Assembly (NCBI RefSeq): GCF_000003815.2
Contig: NC_049982.1
Location: 18,979,112-19,015,843, forward strand
DNA: 36,732 nt
Source: Branchiostoma floridae
Lineage: Eukaryota; Chordata; Leptocardii; Amphioxiformes; Branchiostomatidae
Direction: 5' to 3'
Shown: positions 1-10,341 of the stretch, piece after piece
Position numbering within the stretch: the stretch's first letter is position 1
How the letters are laid out: every line of letters begins with the position of its first letter
Notes under the pieces: generated by a model
Seen by the model: only the letters and a program-made list of their open reading frames with translations
Database searches by the model: none
What the model was told of the DNA's origin: nothing
Made by a program: the position numbers and the translations under genes

Positions 1-1112
1 AATTGACTGCTGACATAGGTTATAGGTTGATGAATCTAATAGTACTCAATGTAAATCTGTATCTGTATTATATTTTATATGACCCTGACCTCCCTCATGA
101 CCTCAATGAAAAGCGGCCTGCTGGCCGATTTGAGCTTCTCATGAATAAACAAAGGTTCAAACAAATAACAAACAAACATACTGATGACAAAATTCCAGAA
201 AAGGAATAGCTTGCTTCTTGTCATGTTATCAACCTTCATAAGCTGTTAAACACTAAACAGCACCAGATGCTTACTGCAAAGGGCATGAAGACCATATCAG
301 ATTGTACACTTACATACTTACATGTATGAGGGTGATTTAAAAAGTAATGCAAGGGATTTTATAACAGGCTCATTTTTTAATTGAATGAGCTGAATTTTGG
401 CACAAAGGTAAAGGCATATATCCTTTTGAGATTGAAATATCAAGATATACTGTTCATCATTTTATGAGTGATTGAGTTGATTTAAAGATGATCACACCCT
501 TCTACTTTGTTAGATAATCAGTTCCTCTAGCTACTGTACTGCACTTACAATTTAGCCTTTGCTTTGGTCCACTCCCTGTGGGGTAGCGACCTTCTGGAGC
601 AGACCAAAGTGAACAAGGCTGGACTCTTGGGTACTTAAAACAACTGTGGGAAGTTGAGATTACACATGTATAATAACAAATGTGTTTATAGGTTACATAA
701 TTTTCATTTCCGACTCTCAATGGTTCCTCTTTTACAGCTACTAATTGGCCAATTGGATTTATACCCGATAACATGATTTTTGATTAAACATTTTTTAACC
801 CAAAGAAGTAAAACTTTTAAAAAACATAGTTTTATATCTTGGATCATATTTCAATTATGGAATTAATGGTCATACAAATCCAATTTTGGTGGCTGTATTG
901 TTTCTCAGCAATTGTCTTCTAGTGGGGAGGGGGAATATAGGGTTGATGTTACTAGTAAACTAACATCAGAAAAAAAAAGAACAACAGTGTCACTATAAAA
1001 TAATATTGAAATCAACTCACCCATGCAAGATACCAAGTTGAAAGTCTGTTTTCTGCACCTATTACATTTTGGTATTATCTAGACTCTTTCTTCCATGTAA
1101 AACTGCCTGTAT
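1..1112. other. AT-rich intergenic or intronic sequence, no gene seen
   Basis: No open frame here shows recognisable protein similarity or convincing splice structure. An imperfect dyad lies near 562-607, where CTTTGGTC is mirrored by GACCAAAG. I see no RNA gene. The open frame on the minus strand at 502-774 crosses that dyad and looks incidental. Confidence 0.5.
60..165 (+). repeat. Possible 3' end of a non-LTR retrotransposon
   Basis: A GC-richer island in AT-rich sequence reads, in one frame, as a charged tail around EKRPAGRFELL and closes near an AATAAAC stretch. This resembles the 3' end of LINE-type elements, where the ORF ends just before a short simple tail. No reverse transcriptase is present in the window next to it, so the call rests only on resemblance. 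Confidence 0.25.
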
Positions 1113-1605
1113 TAGGGGGTGTGTACCGGTACAGAAAATTCAGGTACAGGCGCAGGTACAGGTATGGTCCAGGTCCCGAAGACCAGGTCCAGATCGGGTC
1201 CTGAACCTGGACATAATTATCTGTGAATTGTTGTGAATGGGCAAGACTCAAAACAATGGTCCATTTTGCTACAAAGGAATCTGTTTGATGGAGTATCTCA
1301 CTATCTGACTTGGCGTTTTAAAGTCTTATCTTCATGTAAACAACACTAATGCATCTGTTAACTTAGACCAAGTTTGACTGTAGAAACTTGGTATAAATGA
1401 CTATCAACTCTCCTCTACTTTGCTCTTGTTATTTTCATGGGCCGGGTAGCCCCAAAAACATGTGAACACCTGTCGGTATAATCTGTTATTTTCTAATCGG
1501 TCCAAAATCTGTCTACTGATTTTTTCAGGTCCCCTTTTCCGGACCGGTCCAGCAAGAAAAAACGGTTTAATTTGTAGCGGTACGCCGTACCAGTACCCAG
1601 CCCTA
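1113..1605. mobile_element. hAT-like non-autonomous DNA transposon
   Basis: The left end reads TAGGGGGTGTGTACCGGTAC. The right end, reverse-complemented, starts TAGGGCTGGGTACTGGTAC, giving imperfect inverted termini of about 19 bases. The element is flanked by GCCTGTAT (1105-1112) and ACCTGTAT (1606-1613), an 8-base duplication matching at 7 of 8. An 8-base duplication with short inverted termini is the hAT signature. The 493-base body is rich in GGTCC/GGACC motifs arranged partly as inverted repeats and has no transposase frame, so it would need a transposase from elsewhere. Confidence 0.6.
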
Positions 1606-1613
1606 ACCTGTAT

Positions 1614-4600
1614 ATATCATATAATATGTGGCATTTAACAGCATATTTGACATACAAGAAAACACTTAAATATTTTCTAACAAATAAAAGACAACTTTGT
1701 GTGAAATAATCATATCATATCACAAGCAAGAATTAGATATTCACATGAGATAAAGACAAAACACTGCCTTAGCAATGCAACAGGTGGCAACAACAAAAAT
1801 TCTTGGCTACATTCACTTTGATAATGAATAATTTTGTTATGATTTTTTTGTGTATGTATAAAATGATTATCAACATTATCAAATCTACCATGTTTGCTCA
1901 GATACATGTATATTCTCTACCAAAAGTACATGATCAAAATTTCAACCTAACAGGGTGTAAGGTCTGGACATGTTTTTGTAACTGATTTTTTTGAGCTGAT
2001 AAGCATATATGCAAGTTTTCTACATGTATTTTTAATTCAATAGACTGAATAGTTGTCAAGCGAGGCATCTGCATGTGAATATTGAATGAGAGCAGTGCGA
2101 ATGTAAAATGATACACTGTAACACAACTAGGCATAGCCTCAATACCAGACCCCAGTCCGTCTCAAAAATATCTACCAAGTACATATTTTTGAGATCGGGC
2201 TGGGGCCTGGTATCCTGGCTAAACCAGTCACTACATCAATTGTATCTTGATTGCATTGACCAGAAGCTTCAGTGAAAGCTATTGTTCAGTCTCCATTTAA
2301 CAAAGAATATGCTCATTACATCAAGATCATTAGCTACATTGTATGTGTGTACACATGCAAAGAAATCACTGGTGACTTTCAACAGTGGTTTGTTTCACCA
2401 GTGGCATCAAAGCACTTGAAGAATGAGATCTGATCATGGATATGTTTGGAAAATATGTAACAACTTCTCAAAAGATAACTATGCCTGCCATAGGGAAGGA
2501 CAACATCAGGCAGTGAACATCACCACAGAGACTGTTTTATCAGGTACAAGCTGCACTTTGTCATGTGGAAGAAAACAAGCAAAACAGACTGGAGGCTGTT
2601 GTGGCTATCAACCAGATAACAAAAGCCCAACATTCTCAGAGTCTGGCATGGGAACCTGCATGTGTCATGACTTTTTGTGATAAATAAGCAAGGTAATACA
2701 ATTCCACTTAAAATTACTAACATGAAAAAATGTACACAAGAAAATGACTCGATTCTCTGGTAGCTTGTGAATACTGATGTCTGGCATCAACATAAGTTTT
2801 TCTCAGAGAAATCATGGTGAATGAGAACGCCTGAGCTGCACAGCAGCTCAACAAAACAACATGTGGCATGGGCACTAAACAAAAGGGCTATTGATCTGGT
2901 CCTGGAAAAGCCCTGGGTTATTCATTGATTGAGCCTCAGACTGTAGCTGATTGCAGGCCTAATGTACAAAATCTAAAATGTAGAAGACATTTCTTACCAA
3001 ATCTCACAGTTGGAAACCTAACTTCACAAGGGGCAATTGAATGCTACACTCAGGAACATGATACATGTTCAGCTCAGATCCAAGCTACAAATCAACTGTT
3101 GACTGTTTCAAAAAGCATCTTTGTTTAGATTTATAGAAGGTTCTGACAGCAACACAGCTTACGTTACCCATATAGAGTGACGTTCACATCCATGTAGGTG
3201 ACTGGGATCCTTGATTACTGATCTGAATCTTGTGTGCAGATGCATCCCCAGCAACCAAACAATATCTCATTACATTGGTGCCGCCAGGCATACAATTGAT
3301 TATAAAACATAATGTGATGATGATGTCCAATGTTCAAACTTTTGTCTCAATAATGTTATTCTGTTGTAATGCTGCATACATTATGGACATACCAGGTACT
3401 ACACGTACCATCACCAGGATTGCAAAATTGATTTTACCTTTGTTGATATTGTTGAAATTTGCCAGAAGCATCCTAAAATTGCAAAAGGTACACAGCATTG
3501 GGATGGACACAGATTTGAAACTCATAAACATCCAGTTTCCATTGACTTTGAATGTAAAGTGGATGCAGGGTGGTTTCATTGCCCTCAAGTTAGCCCATTG
3601 CCATAGTGTCTATTTTCCTATTTTCGTATGTATTAATAATAAACATAACAAATCTTTTTCAAGCTCACTACCAAAGGCCAATAACAAGCAGGTAGAGTTG
3701 ATAAACATAAATGTGGTAGAGACTTGGGAAACATTTATGTTACTAGGATAGTAAGTGACTCACATTGATGTGTGACTAATCTAAATGCTGGTGTGTAATG
3801 TGCAATTGATACTGCACAACATGCACATACCGGTATATGTTCTCCACTTTGATGGCATAGAACCATATGTCTGACCCTAAGTCAGTGCCCTGCCAACAGC
3901 TCTACTTCATAATTAAGGATTCACCAGTGGCATTTGATGCTACAATGTATATTCATCCTAGGAATGGCATCTTAGTTGGGTCTGCACCATTAATATTCTC
4001 TCGGAAGGGACTTAAAATGGGGTCCAGCCAGTGTTCGAGAAGGTGCCTCAAGCACATTAAAGGGAAAAGCTAGCAACCCCTCCCTGTAACAAAAACAGCA
4101 ATATATGTCACTATGCACTATAAATACAATGAACTTCAAGGTGATGAACAACAACAATCCTGACCCACTCCCAGCCACTGCCAGCTGATTCCAGTGACAG
4201 TGACAGCACAGTAATCTGGACTGGTACACCTGCACCTCAGACATGACTCTGCATATCATTACCATAAAAAACTAAAACTCTTTTATGGTTAGCTGTGGTC
4301 AGCATTGATGTCAATCTACATCTACATCTATACTTTACTGGGCAAAGCCCCCTCCAGGGGCATCCCGCCCAGGTGAGACAAACGAGGTGCACAGCAATGG
4401 AACACTAACCCATAATAACACAGCAAGTACAACCTAATGCTCAAACTTACATGTACAAGCAAAAGATGTTCAAAACCATAGCATCAAATCACCTGGTTTT
4501 AGTTTATTTCCAACTGCAAATTATTCAAATGATGTAACGTTATCTGAAGTGTTATTTTAGCATTAAAAACTCTACCTATACATGTGCCTCATCCACAATC

Positions 4601-5150
4601 TTCTTGGCAGTTTTACGCTTTGAATTTGATTAAACACATCACTTACTTGTAGCTATCTCATAACATGTACATGTATGCATTAGGTAAAGACATGTGGCTT
4701 GAAGCCTGTTAATGTGCTACATGTTTATTTAGCACGACCTGCAGGAGTGGCTTTGGTTGGTTCAGTCCACATGTACCATCCACTAAATCATACTGTAGCA
4801 TTCTGAATCTGATGTTGGCTAGAAATGTTGCTTACCGTGGAAAAAATCCGTCCAAATCTTCACGATGTCCGACTCATCTGATCTTTAGACAACTGTAGGA
4901 AATGTCCTCAACCGACACATGTGCCTGATCAAACACGTACGAAGTGTAGCTCAACCTGGCAGTGGATGGCCGATGGCTACCATGATTTGCCTTGGAAATT
5001 TTTTAATCTCTTCGAAGTTTTCACGTGGACTGAATATTGAGCCACAAACTAATATTTGCTATTGCCAAGCGATGCCTGGTACTGGTTCCGCGACAAAAAC
5101 ACGAACCCAAAGGTAAAAGACTAGCTTAGTTCCTGTTCCAAACAGGCAAG
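1614..5150. other. Intergenic or intronic sequence, no supported gene
   Basis: This stretch is AT-rich with many short frames on both strands and none that I recognise. It holds one foldback element (2134-2221) and a short CTACAT-type simple repeat near 4314-4330. The longest frame, 3230-3751 on the plus strand, is overlapped by an open minus frame and shows no domain. If the candidate first exon at 5326-5396 is real, this would be its first intron and possibly hold further minus-strand exons, but I could not identify any. Confidence 0.4.
2134..2221. mobile_element. Small foldback element with TAGCC termini
   Basis: The left arm, 2134-2171, begins TAGCCTCAATACCAG. The right arm, 2183-2221, reverse-complements to TAGCCAGGATACCAG and pairs with the left along nearly its whole length, ending in CTCAAAAATAT on both sides. 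Only about 11 bases separate the arms. The termini match the foldback at 14814-14901, so the two belong to one family of miniature elements. Confidence 0.6.
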
Positions 5151-5325
5151 GAGTCAGCAAAAGTCCAAGTCAGATAAAATATTTCTAAGCCCCCCTCCCC
5201 ACCCAGTCCATTGTCTGACAAAGAGGTTCGTGCCAGCCGGTTTGCAAACGTTCATTTTCCCGCGTTTGAATATTTCTCCTGAGTAGCAGCAATATCTAAA
5301 GGATACAACAGTAAAGATACAGTAC

Positions 5326-5396
5326 CTGCAACTCCCAGCGCTGACCAGATTTCCAACTTTTCCTTCCCGACAAATCAGCAGATCCCGACGATTCAC
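5326..5396 (-). CDS. Weak candidate first coding exon of an unknown minus-strand gene
   Basis: On the minus strand an ATG at 5396 opens a frame beginning MNRRDLLICREGKVGN. It reaches a consensus donor (TGCAG, then GTACTG) at 5326. The sequence just upstream, about 5397-5460, is locally CpG-rich, as at many promoters. There is no recognised domain, and I found no following exon toward position 1. Any continuation would lie within or beyond the left edge of the window. It could equally be a chance frame. Confidence 0.2.
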
Positions 5397-7114
5397 TCGG
5401 GCGCACGGCGCAATGACCTGGCGTGACCTTCCCGAGGCGCGCGAATCTCAAACCTGATTACCTCATCAATGTCGGGGTATCTGGGTGTTGTGCGTTTGGG
5501 CGTGTTCGAACTGCTGTCTTTCTCTTTTGTACCTCATAGCTAGCTGTAACACTTAAAAGTTGACACGAACAGTCTGGCTGAAATTTAGGACTTTTCTAAA
5601 TAGACAGTCATTTCAAGGACAAGACCCATTGCACATTCCTAATTTACTGCATCCGACTGGAATAACATTCAAGTTGAGAGTTGGGCGTATGCTACCTGCT
5701 AGCTGTGCTACCTGAGGAAATGCAGTATAGCCTCATTAGGAGAGACTTTTGTAAATTGCAGCCATCGACTTCATTTGTTGACCTTATATATGTAAAATGA
5801 TGAAACCATGTCATGCACAGTCAAGAACGTCAATATACCTCATCCTGCCCCATCCAGAGTTAATGTTGGACAGGTTTTTATTCACGTGGCAGTAACGTTA
5901 CGTCTTGCTCGGGACCTATCAGGACGTTTCCGGCTCGTTCTCATTAAAATGTCGAAATGCTGTCGCCTGACTTTACGCCTTGATATAGAGCAAATTATAG
6001 ACAACATCACCTTCATTTTTCCACAACCCCTGTAATGTTTTACAAAAGATGCACAACATTCGTATTGGTTGATGGCTTAGAGATTACTATAGCCACGGGT
6101 GGGATTTCACCCCCTAAAAAATGGCTGTCGCCTAAGAAGAAACGAAGAATTCAAATAGTAGCCAAAATGTAACAATACAGTTCCCAGAATGATTGTTCGG
6201 TAGGTGAAACCAGCTGACCAGACCCTCTGACCGATCACGTCAAATCGTCACTGATCTTGGAGGCTGTGTGACGTGGTTTATGCCTGTCGCCAGATTCGGT
6301 AACAAACGTTACCACCATGAGTGTGATGGTTGCCACGGTTATATTATCCACGTTTAAGACTAGAAATGACGTTTTTTTGCGACGCTGTACAGTTTTCTGG
6401 CTTTCTAAAGAAACAAGAAAGGGCTGTTGACTGTCATTTGTATCCCACCTTGCTTAACAAAATGTTGTACAGAAATGACTGTAACAAACGTTACCATTGT
6501 TCGATGCTGTCTAAGCTTTCTATTTGACCTGGTGTAAAAAAGCTGCCCACTTTTCAAATGTTCCTAGGGACGTCCACTTATACCCACATGATGTAGGCAA
6601 TAAGGTGAGTCCTTTCGAAGAAAACAGGGTAAAGACTCTGTTGTAACCTGCCCTGTAATGCATTACCAATGGGACCGAAAATAATATCTTGCCATTTTTT
6701 GGCTATGGTTAAAAGAGGAATTTTCCTTAACAACCACATAGTTTTCACTGAAAATAAAGCCAATTTATTTTTCGACCAAAAAATGCCATTTTCGACATTT
6801 CAATGAAAACGAGTGTACCTCGTCACGTCTTTTCCCCGTCATACCTTTCCCCGTCAGTGTGGATGTTTACCCGTCAATGGTCTTGTCACCAGTACTAGTT
6901 GAATCTGAGATGATTTATGTAAATATAAAGTGTTTAAATGTGACGAATTTTGCAGACTTTCAAGCCAACAGATTTGCCGAGTGGCGGTTTCCCCCGCCGT
7001 ATCGCACCGCCGCCGGATGCGGAGTCGAAGATTACGGCGACTTCTTGCGTCAAATACGCTTACTATGCGAAAAACTACCGAAGTCACGGGTTCCTCTCTC
7101 AGCACTCGGTGTCC

Positions 7115-7138
7115 AGTGCGGAAGGTGCCTTCCGCACT
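7115..7138. repeat. Perfect 11-base palindrome with 2-base centre
   Basis: AGTGCGGAAGG is followed after two bases by its exact reverse complement, CCTTCCGCACT. In DNA this is a near-continuous palindrome; in RNA the 2-base loop would force the stem to open slightly. Confidence 0.7.
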
Positions 7139-7228
7139 AGAAGTCTAGTATCGAAGATGCGATATATGTCATAAATGTAAATGAAGCCCTGTCTGCCTGT
7201 GTCCAATGCACATACAGAATTTCAGTTT

Positions 7229-7290
7229 ATTACCCACACACACACAAACACACACGCGCACACACGCAGTGACTCACGCACGCACACGTT
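7229..7290. repeat. CA-rich microsatellite
   Basis: An interrupted CA/CG dinucleotide tract with ACGC interruptions. No coding sequence overlaps it. Confidence 0.7.
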
Positions 7291-7891
7291 TCAACTCTGA
7301 TGGTGACCGCCATCTCGATGGATAATAATAGCCTGGGTACCATCCGGTAAGTAGTTCGCTCCGGCATTAATTATACAGCCGCTTCCCGCTCTGACATTTC
7401 CTATACACTATATACAGTTGCTTCTCAGAAACGAACATAGGAGCAAGACACGAGACCGTAATTGGCAATCGTGCTGACTGCATACGCGCAACAGACTCTT
7501 GTAATTACGAGAAGTCGGCTGTATTGAACTGTGTCATCAGGCAAAAAATGTACTATACAAACACTTTGTCAAATGATGTACAACGTTATTTTGAGTATAG
7601 TCTGACATATCCTCATGAGGCATGTTAACACCGAAATTCAGAACTTTTATGCTTTCCTTTAAGATCAAAATAGATAAGAATACGATACAGAGTCGACGAA
7701 AAGTTAGGATGCCAAACGTTGAGTCTAAATATTGGGTTGTTTGAGATAGGCTAAGTTGACTTCTGAATGAACACATTACAGACAATCAAGGAGCAATGCG
7801 TGTCCCCTTTACCATCAATGCAAAACAGACCACGATGTCAATTATATTAGCATGACATTCTATGCCATTTGAACAGTCTCGTTCCTGATAT

Positions 7892-10161
7892 TTACATTCC
7901 TAGCGCCATGTCCAGGGTGTGTTTAGCATTCGCCCCTGGAGATCTTGCTCGGTTGATCGCTTGCGCGCTAGAGTTTACCGGCATCAGACCAGACGACTTG
8001 CGTGCTGAGAGGGAGCCGCTAGAGCGACGCTCCTTATCTTTAAGACGTGGAGCACCCAGGTGTCCGAACATGATGATGGAGCGTTGTTCGATCTCTCGTT
8101 TTACCGTTGGGAAATCTTCCAATAGATCCATGAGATCCTGGAATGTAAATTGCGAGCATGGTCAAGACAAGAAGGCTGTCGAATTCGACTTTGCCTTTGG
8201 TCTACCGCAATGACCTGTCCAAACTTAGGATTCAGATGTTACCTTCATCGGTCGTAAATGGCATAATCAATTGTTAAAAGTCAGCAACAGCTTTTGATAA
8301 TTAAGAATTTCATCGAGCCGTTTTTACCCTTCTGTTCAGAGCAAAGATGTCTGTGTGCTTCCTCGCTCGGACTGATCTGCGGCGCGGCAAACTGTAGGTA
8401 AGACTCATCTCACCGACGACTTTCCCCTCGCTCATAACGGCCTCCACAACAAACTCTCCGTCGGGCTTGGAGTACCCGCTCTCAACCTGAGGTGATGATG
8501 GTCAAGCGGGGAAAATTCACTTAATGACAACATAAGACACAATATGATAATACCAAACATATCATATCATATCATAACATATCATATCATATCATATCAT
8601 ATCATGAACCTTCAAATATGGATCACTTTTTTTGTCAACTATGTTTAACAAAACTATGCTGTAATGTATGGTACAATGTAAAAATAAAAACAGTGCAATA
8701 TTTACAACATATATCATAGCGACAAAGCAGCAGAAAACAGCACAGTAAAATGTATCTTTGGGTTTAAGTCCCATCTAAAAATAGGCAGAGCAAACCATTG
8801 CTGAGGGCCAAGCCCTGTTAGACACTAGACCTCAGACTAATGCTGACCTCCCCTCGGAAGATAATGTACATCTCGGCTCCCATATCTCCTCGGTGCAGTA
8901 CATAGTTTTCAGGTAGGAAGAAAAGCAGCCTCAGCCGGGTAGACAGGCTCTTCAGAAATGTCTCTTGCAATCCACGGAAAAGCACGGACTATAGGTGTCG
9001 GAGTAGAAAGCAATGCCTTTATTTACCACAAAGTCATACCCCGCATACCACGGCAACTAGCAACCAGGACAGGTACGATTTCAACGTGTGTGCATGACAC
9101 ATTCAAACGAATGCTTCTGATATTTGACGGAAGTAAAGATAGACTTTATTCAAATTCCTCGAAACTCTCCAAGAAAACTTTCTCTCGAAAAAATACTTAC
9201 TTTCTCTAGATACGCCTTCGTCATGCTGTAAGATATGTCCTCCTGGAGACACCTTGGAGCTTCAAGGAATAGTGTTGACACATCAACTCCCCTGAGAAAA
9301 TGATACACAATATTAGCTAATTTTCTTGGGTTGAGCATTTGCGCACAACGCAGACACGTATCTCGTCATTGACATGGAGAACAGAGTACAAGGTATATAT
9401 AGGGAAACACACCTGTTTCTTAGCCAGATGTATTCATAGTAGTTAACCACCTTATGACGGAGGTCCTGGGAAACGTCCTGATCCTTCATGTGTTCCTGTG
9501 CAGGAAAAACAGAGAACCTCGGCTTTTCAAGCACACTTGACACAATCAAGAAAAAAACCGTCCAACAACAAATGCAGTCATTTCTTAGCACAGTTACTCT
9601 AGACGGTAGATCAAGTCGACTAATGTTTGTAAACCTTTAATTGAAAATAGGCCGAGGCTATTCACAGGATGCTCCTGTCAAAAACAAATTGGCATTATTG
9701 ACTGGGTATCATTGTTGATAGAATATTGACACAATTGACAGGATGCCCCGGTCGATAACATTCTAAAAGGAAGGCTGGTATTATAAAGTTCACGGCTCTA
9801 TTCGTTTATCTATTACATCTATCTCCGTGCTTCCCATCAAAGCGTCTTATTTATACTATTGACAGCAACATCCTGTCAATTGCCATGCCCTTATGAATAA
9901 GTCACTTTAGGTACACGCATGTACGTCATTCTCGTGTACTGTTATCATTTCAGAAAACTTGCATACACACTACCTATCAATTTATTTCGTAATGCATGTA
10001 ATATAAATAGCCATCCACGTAGACCAAGACAATTCTTACCTTTGTGGCCCTCAAGTTTTCTTCAAACGATTCCTTAGAAAGCCGCGTCATTGGACAAGGT
10101 TTGAAGCTATGTTACCGAGAACAAATCCGAACATCAGCTTGCCAAACACCATCACCACAGC
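7892..10161 (-). CDS. Cyclic-nucleotide-gated cation channel (CNG/CNGK type), 3' half
   Basis: The six exons on the minus strand are 10040-10161 (cut by the gap), 9413-9495, 9201-9291, 8848-8988, 8328-8486 and 7892-8137 (stop). All junctions have consensus splice sites and consistent phases. The product reads: end of S6 (LMFGFVLGNIASNL); C-linker with DLRHKVVNYYEYIW; and a cyclic-nucleotide-binding domain with LPENYVLHRGD, MYIIFRGEV, VGEMSL and RRRSVRA. The closing helix is DLMDLLEDFPTVKREIE, and a basic, serine-rich tail of about 60 residues ends at the stop. The glutamate of GEMSL and the arginine of the RRRS segment are the residues that usually contact ribose and cyclic phosphate, so ligand binding looks intact. 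S1-S5 and the pore filter are missing in the gap, so potassium and mixed-cation types cannot be separated. The first exon also carries an apparent one-base frameshift. Confidence 0.85.
8328..8486 (-). CDS. CNBD phosphate-binding-cassette exon of the channel
   Basis: This 159-base exon, phase 0 at both ends, encodes the second beta-roll half, VESGYSKPDGEFVVEAV, then VVGEMSLTYSLPRRRSVRA and HTDIFALNRR. Canonical cyclic-nucleotide sites read GEISL, then an arginine-threonine/serine pair. Both elements are present, with serine in the usual threonine/serine position. The exon ends AGG before GTAAAA and joins directly to DLMDLLEDF in the last exon. Confidence 0.8.
8557..8605. repeat. ATATC pentanucleotide microsatellite
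   Basis: About nine tandem ATATC units with one AAC interruption, inside the channel intron between 8486 and 8848. Confidence 0.8.
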
Positions 10162-10261
10162 NNNNNNNNNNNNNNNNNNNNNNNNNNNNNNNNNNNNNNN
10201 NNNNNNNNNNNNNNNNNNNNNNNNNNNNNNNNNNNNNNNNNNNNNNNNNNNNNNNNNNNNN
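10162..10261. other. Assembly gap of 100 N
   Basis: Exactly 100 unknown bases, the usual placeholder for a gap of unknown length. Two genes point away from it, the channel on the minus strand and APC4 on the plus strand, and both lack their 5' halves. The true missing sequence must therefore be many kilobases, or the join is wrong. Confidence 0.95.
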
Positions 10262-10341
10262 TATCCTTCACATCAGCTTTGAATTAGTACAAATGAATGA
10301 ATGATGTTCCTGGCTTTGACATTGACTTCTTTTCACCACAG

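Larger units (their letters stand above)
5460..7891. other. Intergenic sequence with simple repeats, no supported gene
   Basis: No exon is recognised. The stretch at 6950-7140 is GC-rich and open in all three plus frames and one minus frame, which argues for unusual base composition rather than coding. It ends in a near-perfect palindrome (7115-7138). A CA-rich tract lies at about 7229-7290. A half copy of the TAGCCTGGGTACCATCC foldback terminus sits at 7329-7346. This is also the downstream flank of the minus-strand channel gene. Confidence 0.45.

Noticed and set aside
562-607. CTTTGGTC/GACCAAAG dyad considered as a tRNA
   Set aside because: No A and B box pair and no cloverleaf arms.
2423-2680. 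Cysteine-containing frame with TSP1-like words (CTLSCG)
   Set aside because: The WxxW motif and the other TSP1 cysteines are missing, and it is 24 kb from the real TSP1 exons.
3230-3751. 173-residue open frame on the plus strand, the longest in the left part of the window
   Set aside because: No recognisable domain, an overlapping open minus frame, AT-rich composition and no splice context. Likely chance.
6859-7174. Overlapping frames in three plus frames
   Set aside because: Simultaneous openness in several frames points to base composition, and no domain is visible.
8557-8605. Tandem array considered as a CRISPR-like or satellite structure
   Set aside because: A simple pentanucleotide microsatellite without spacers, in eukaryotic DNA.
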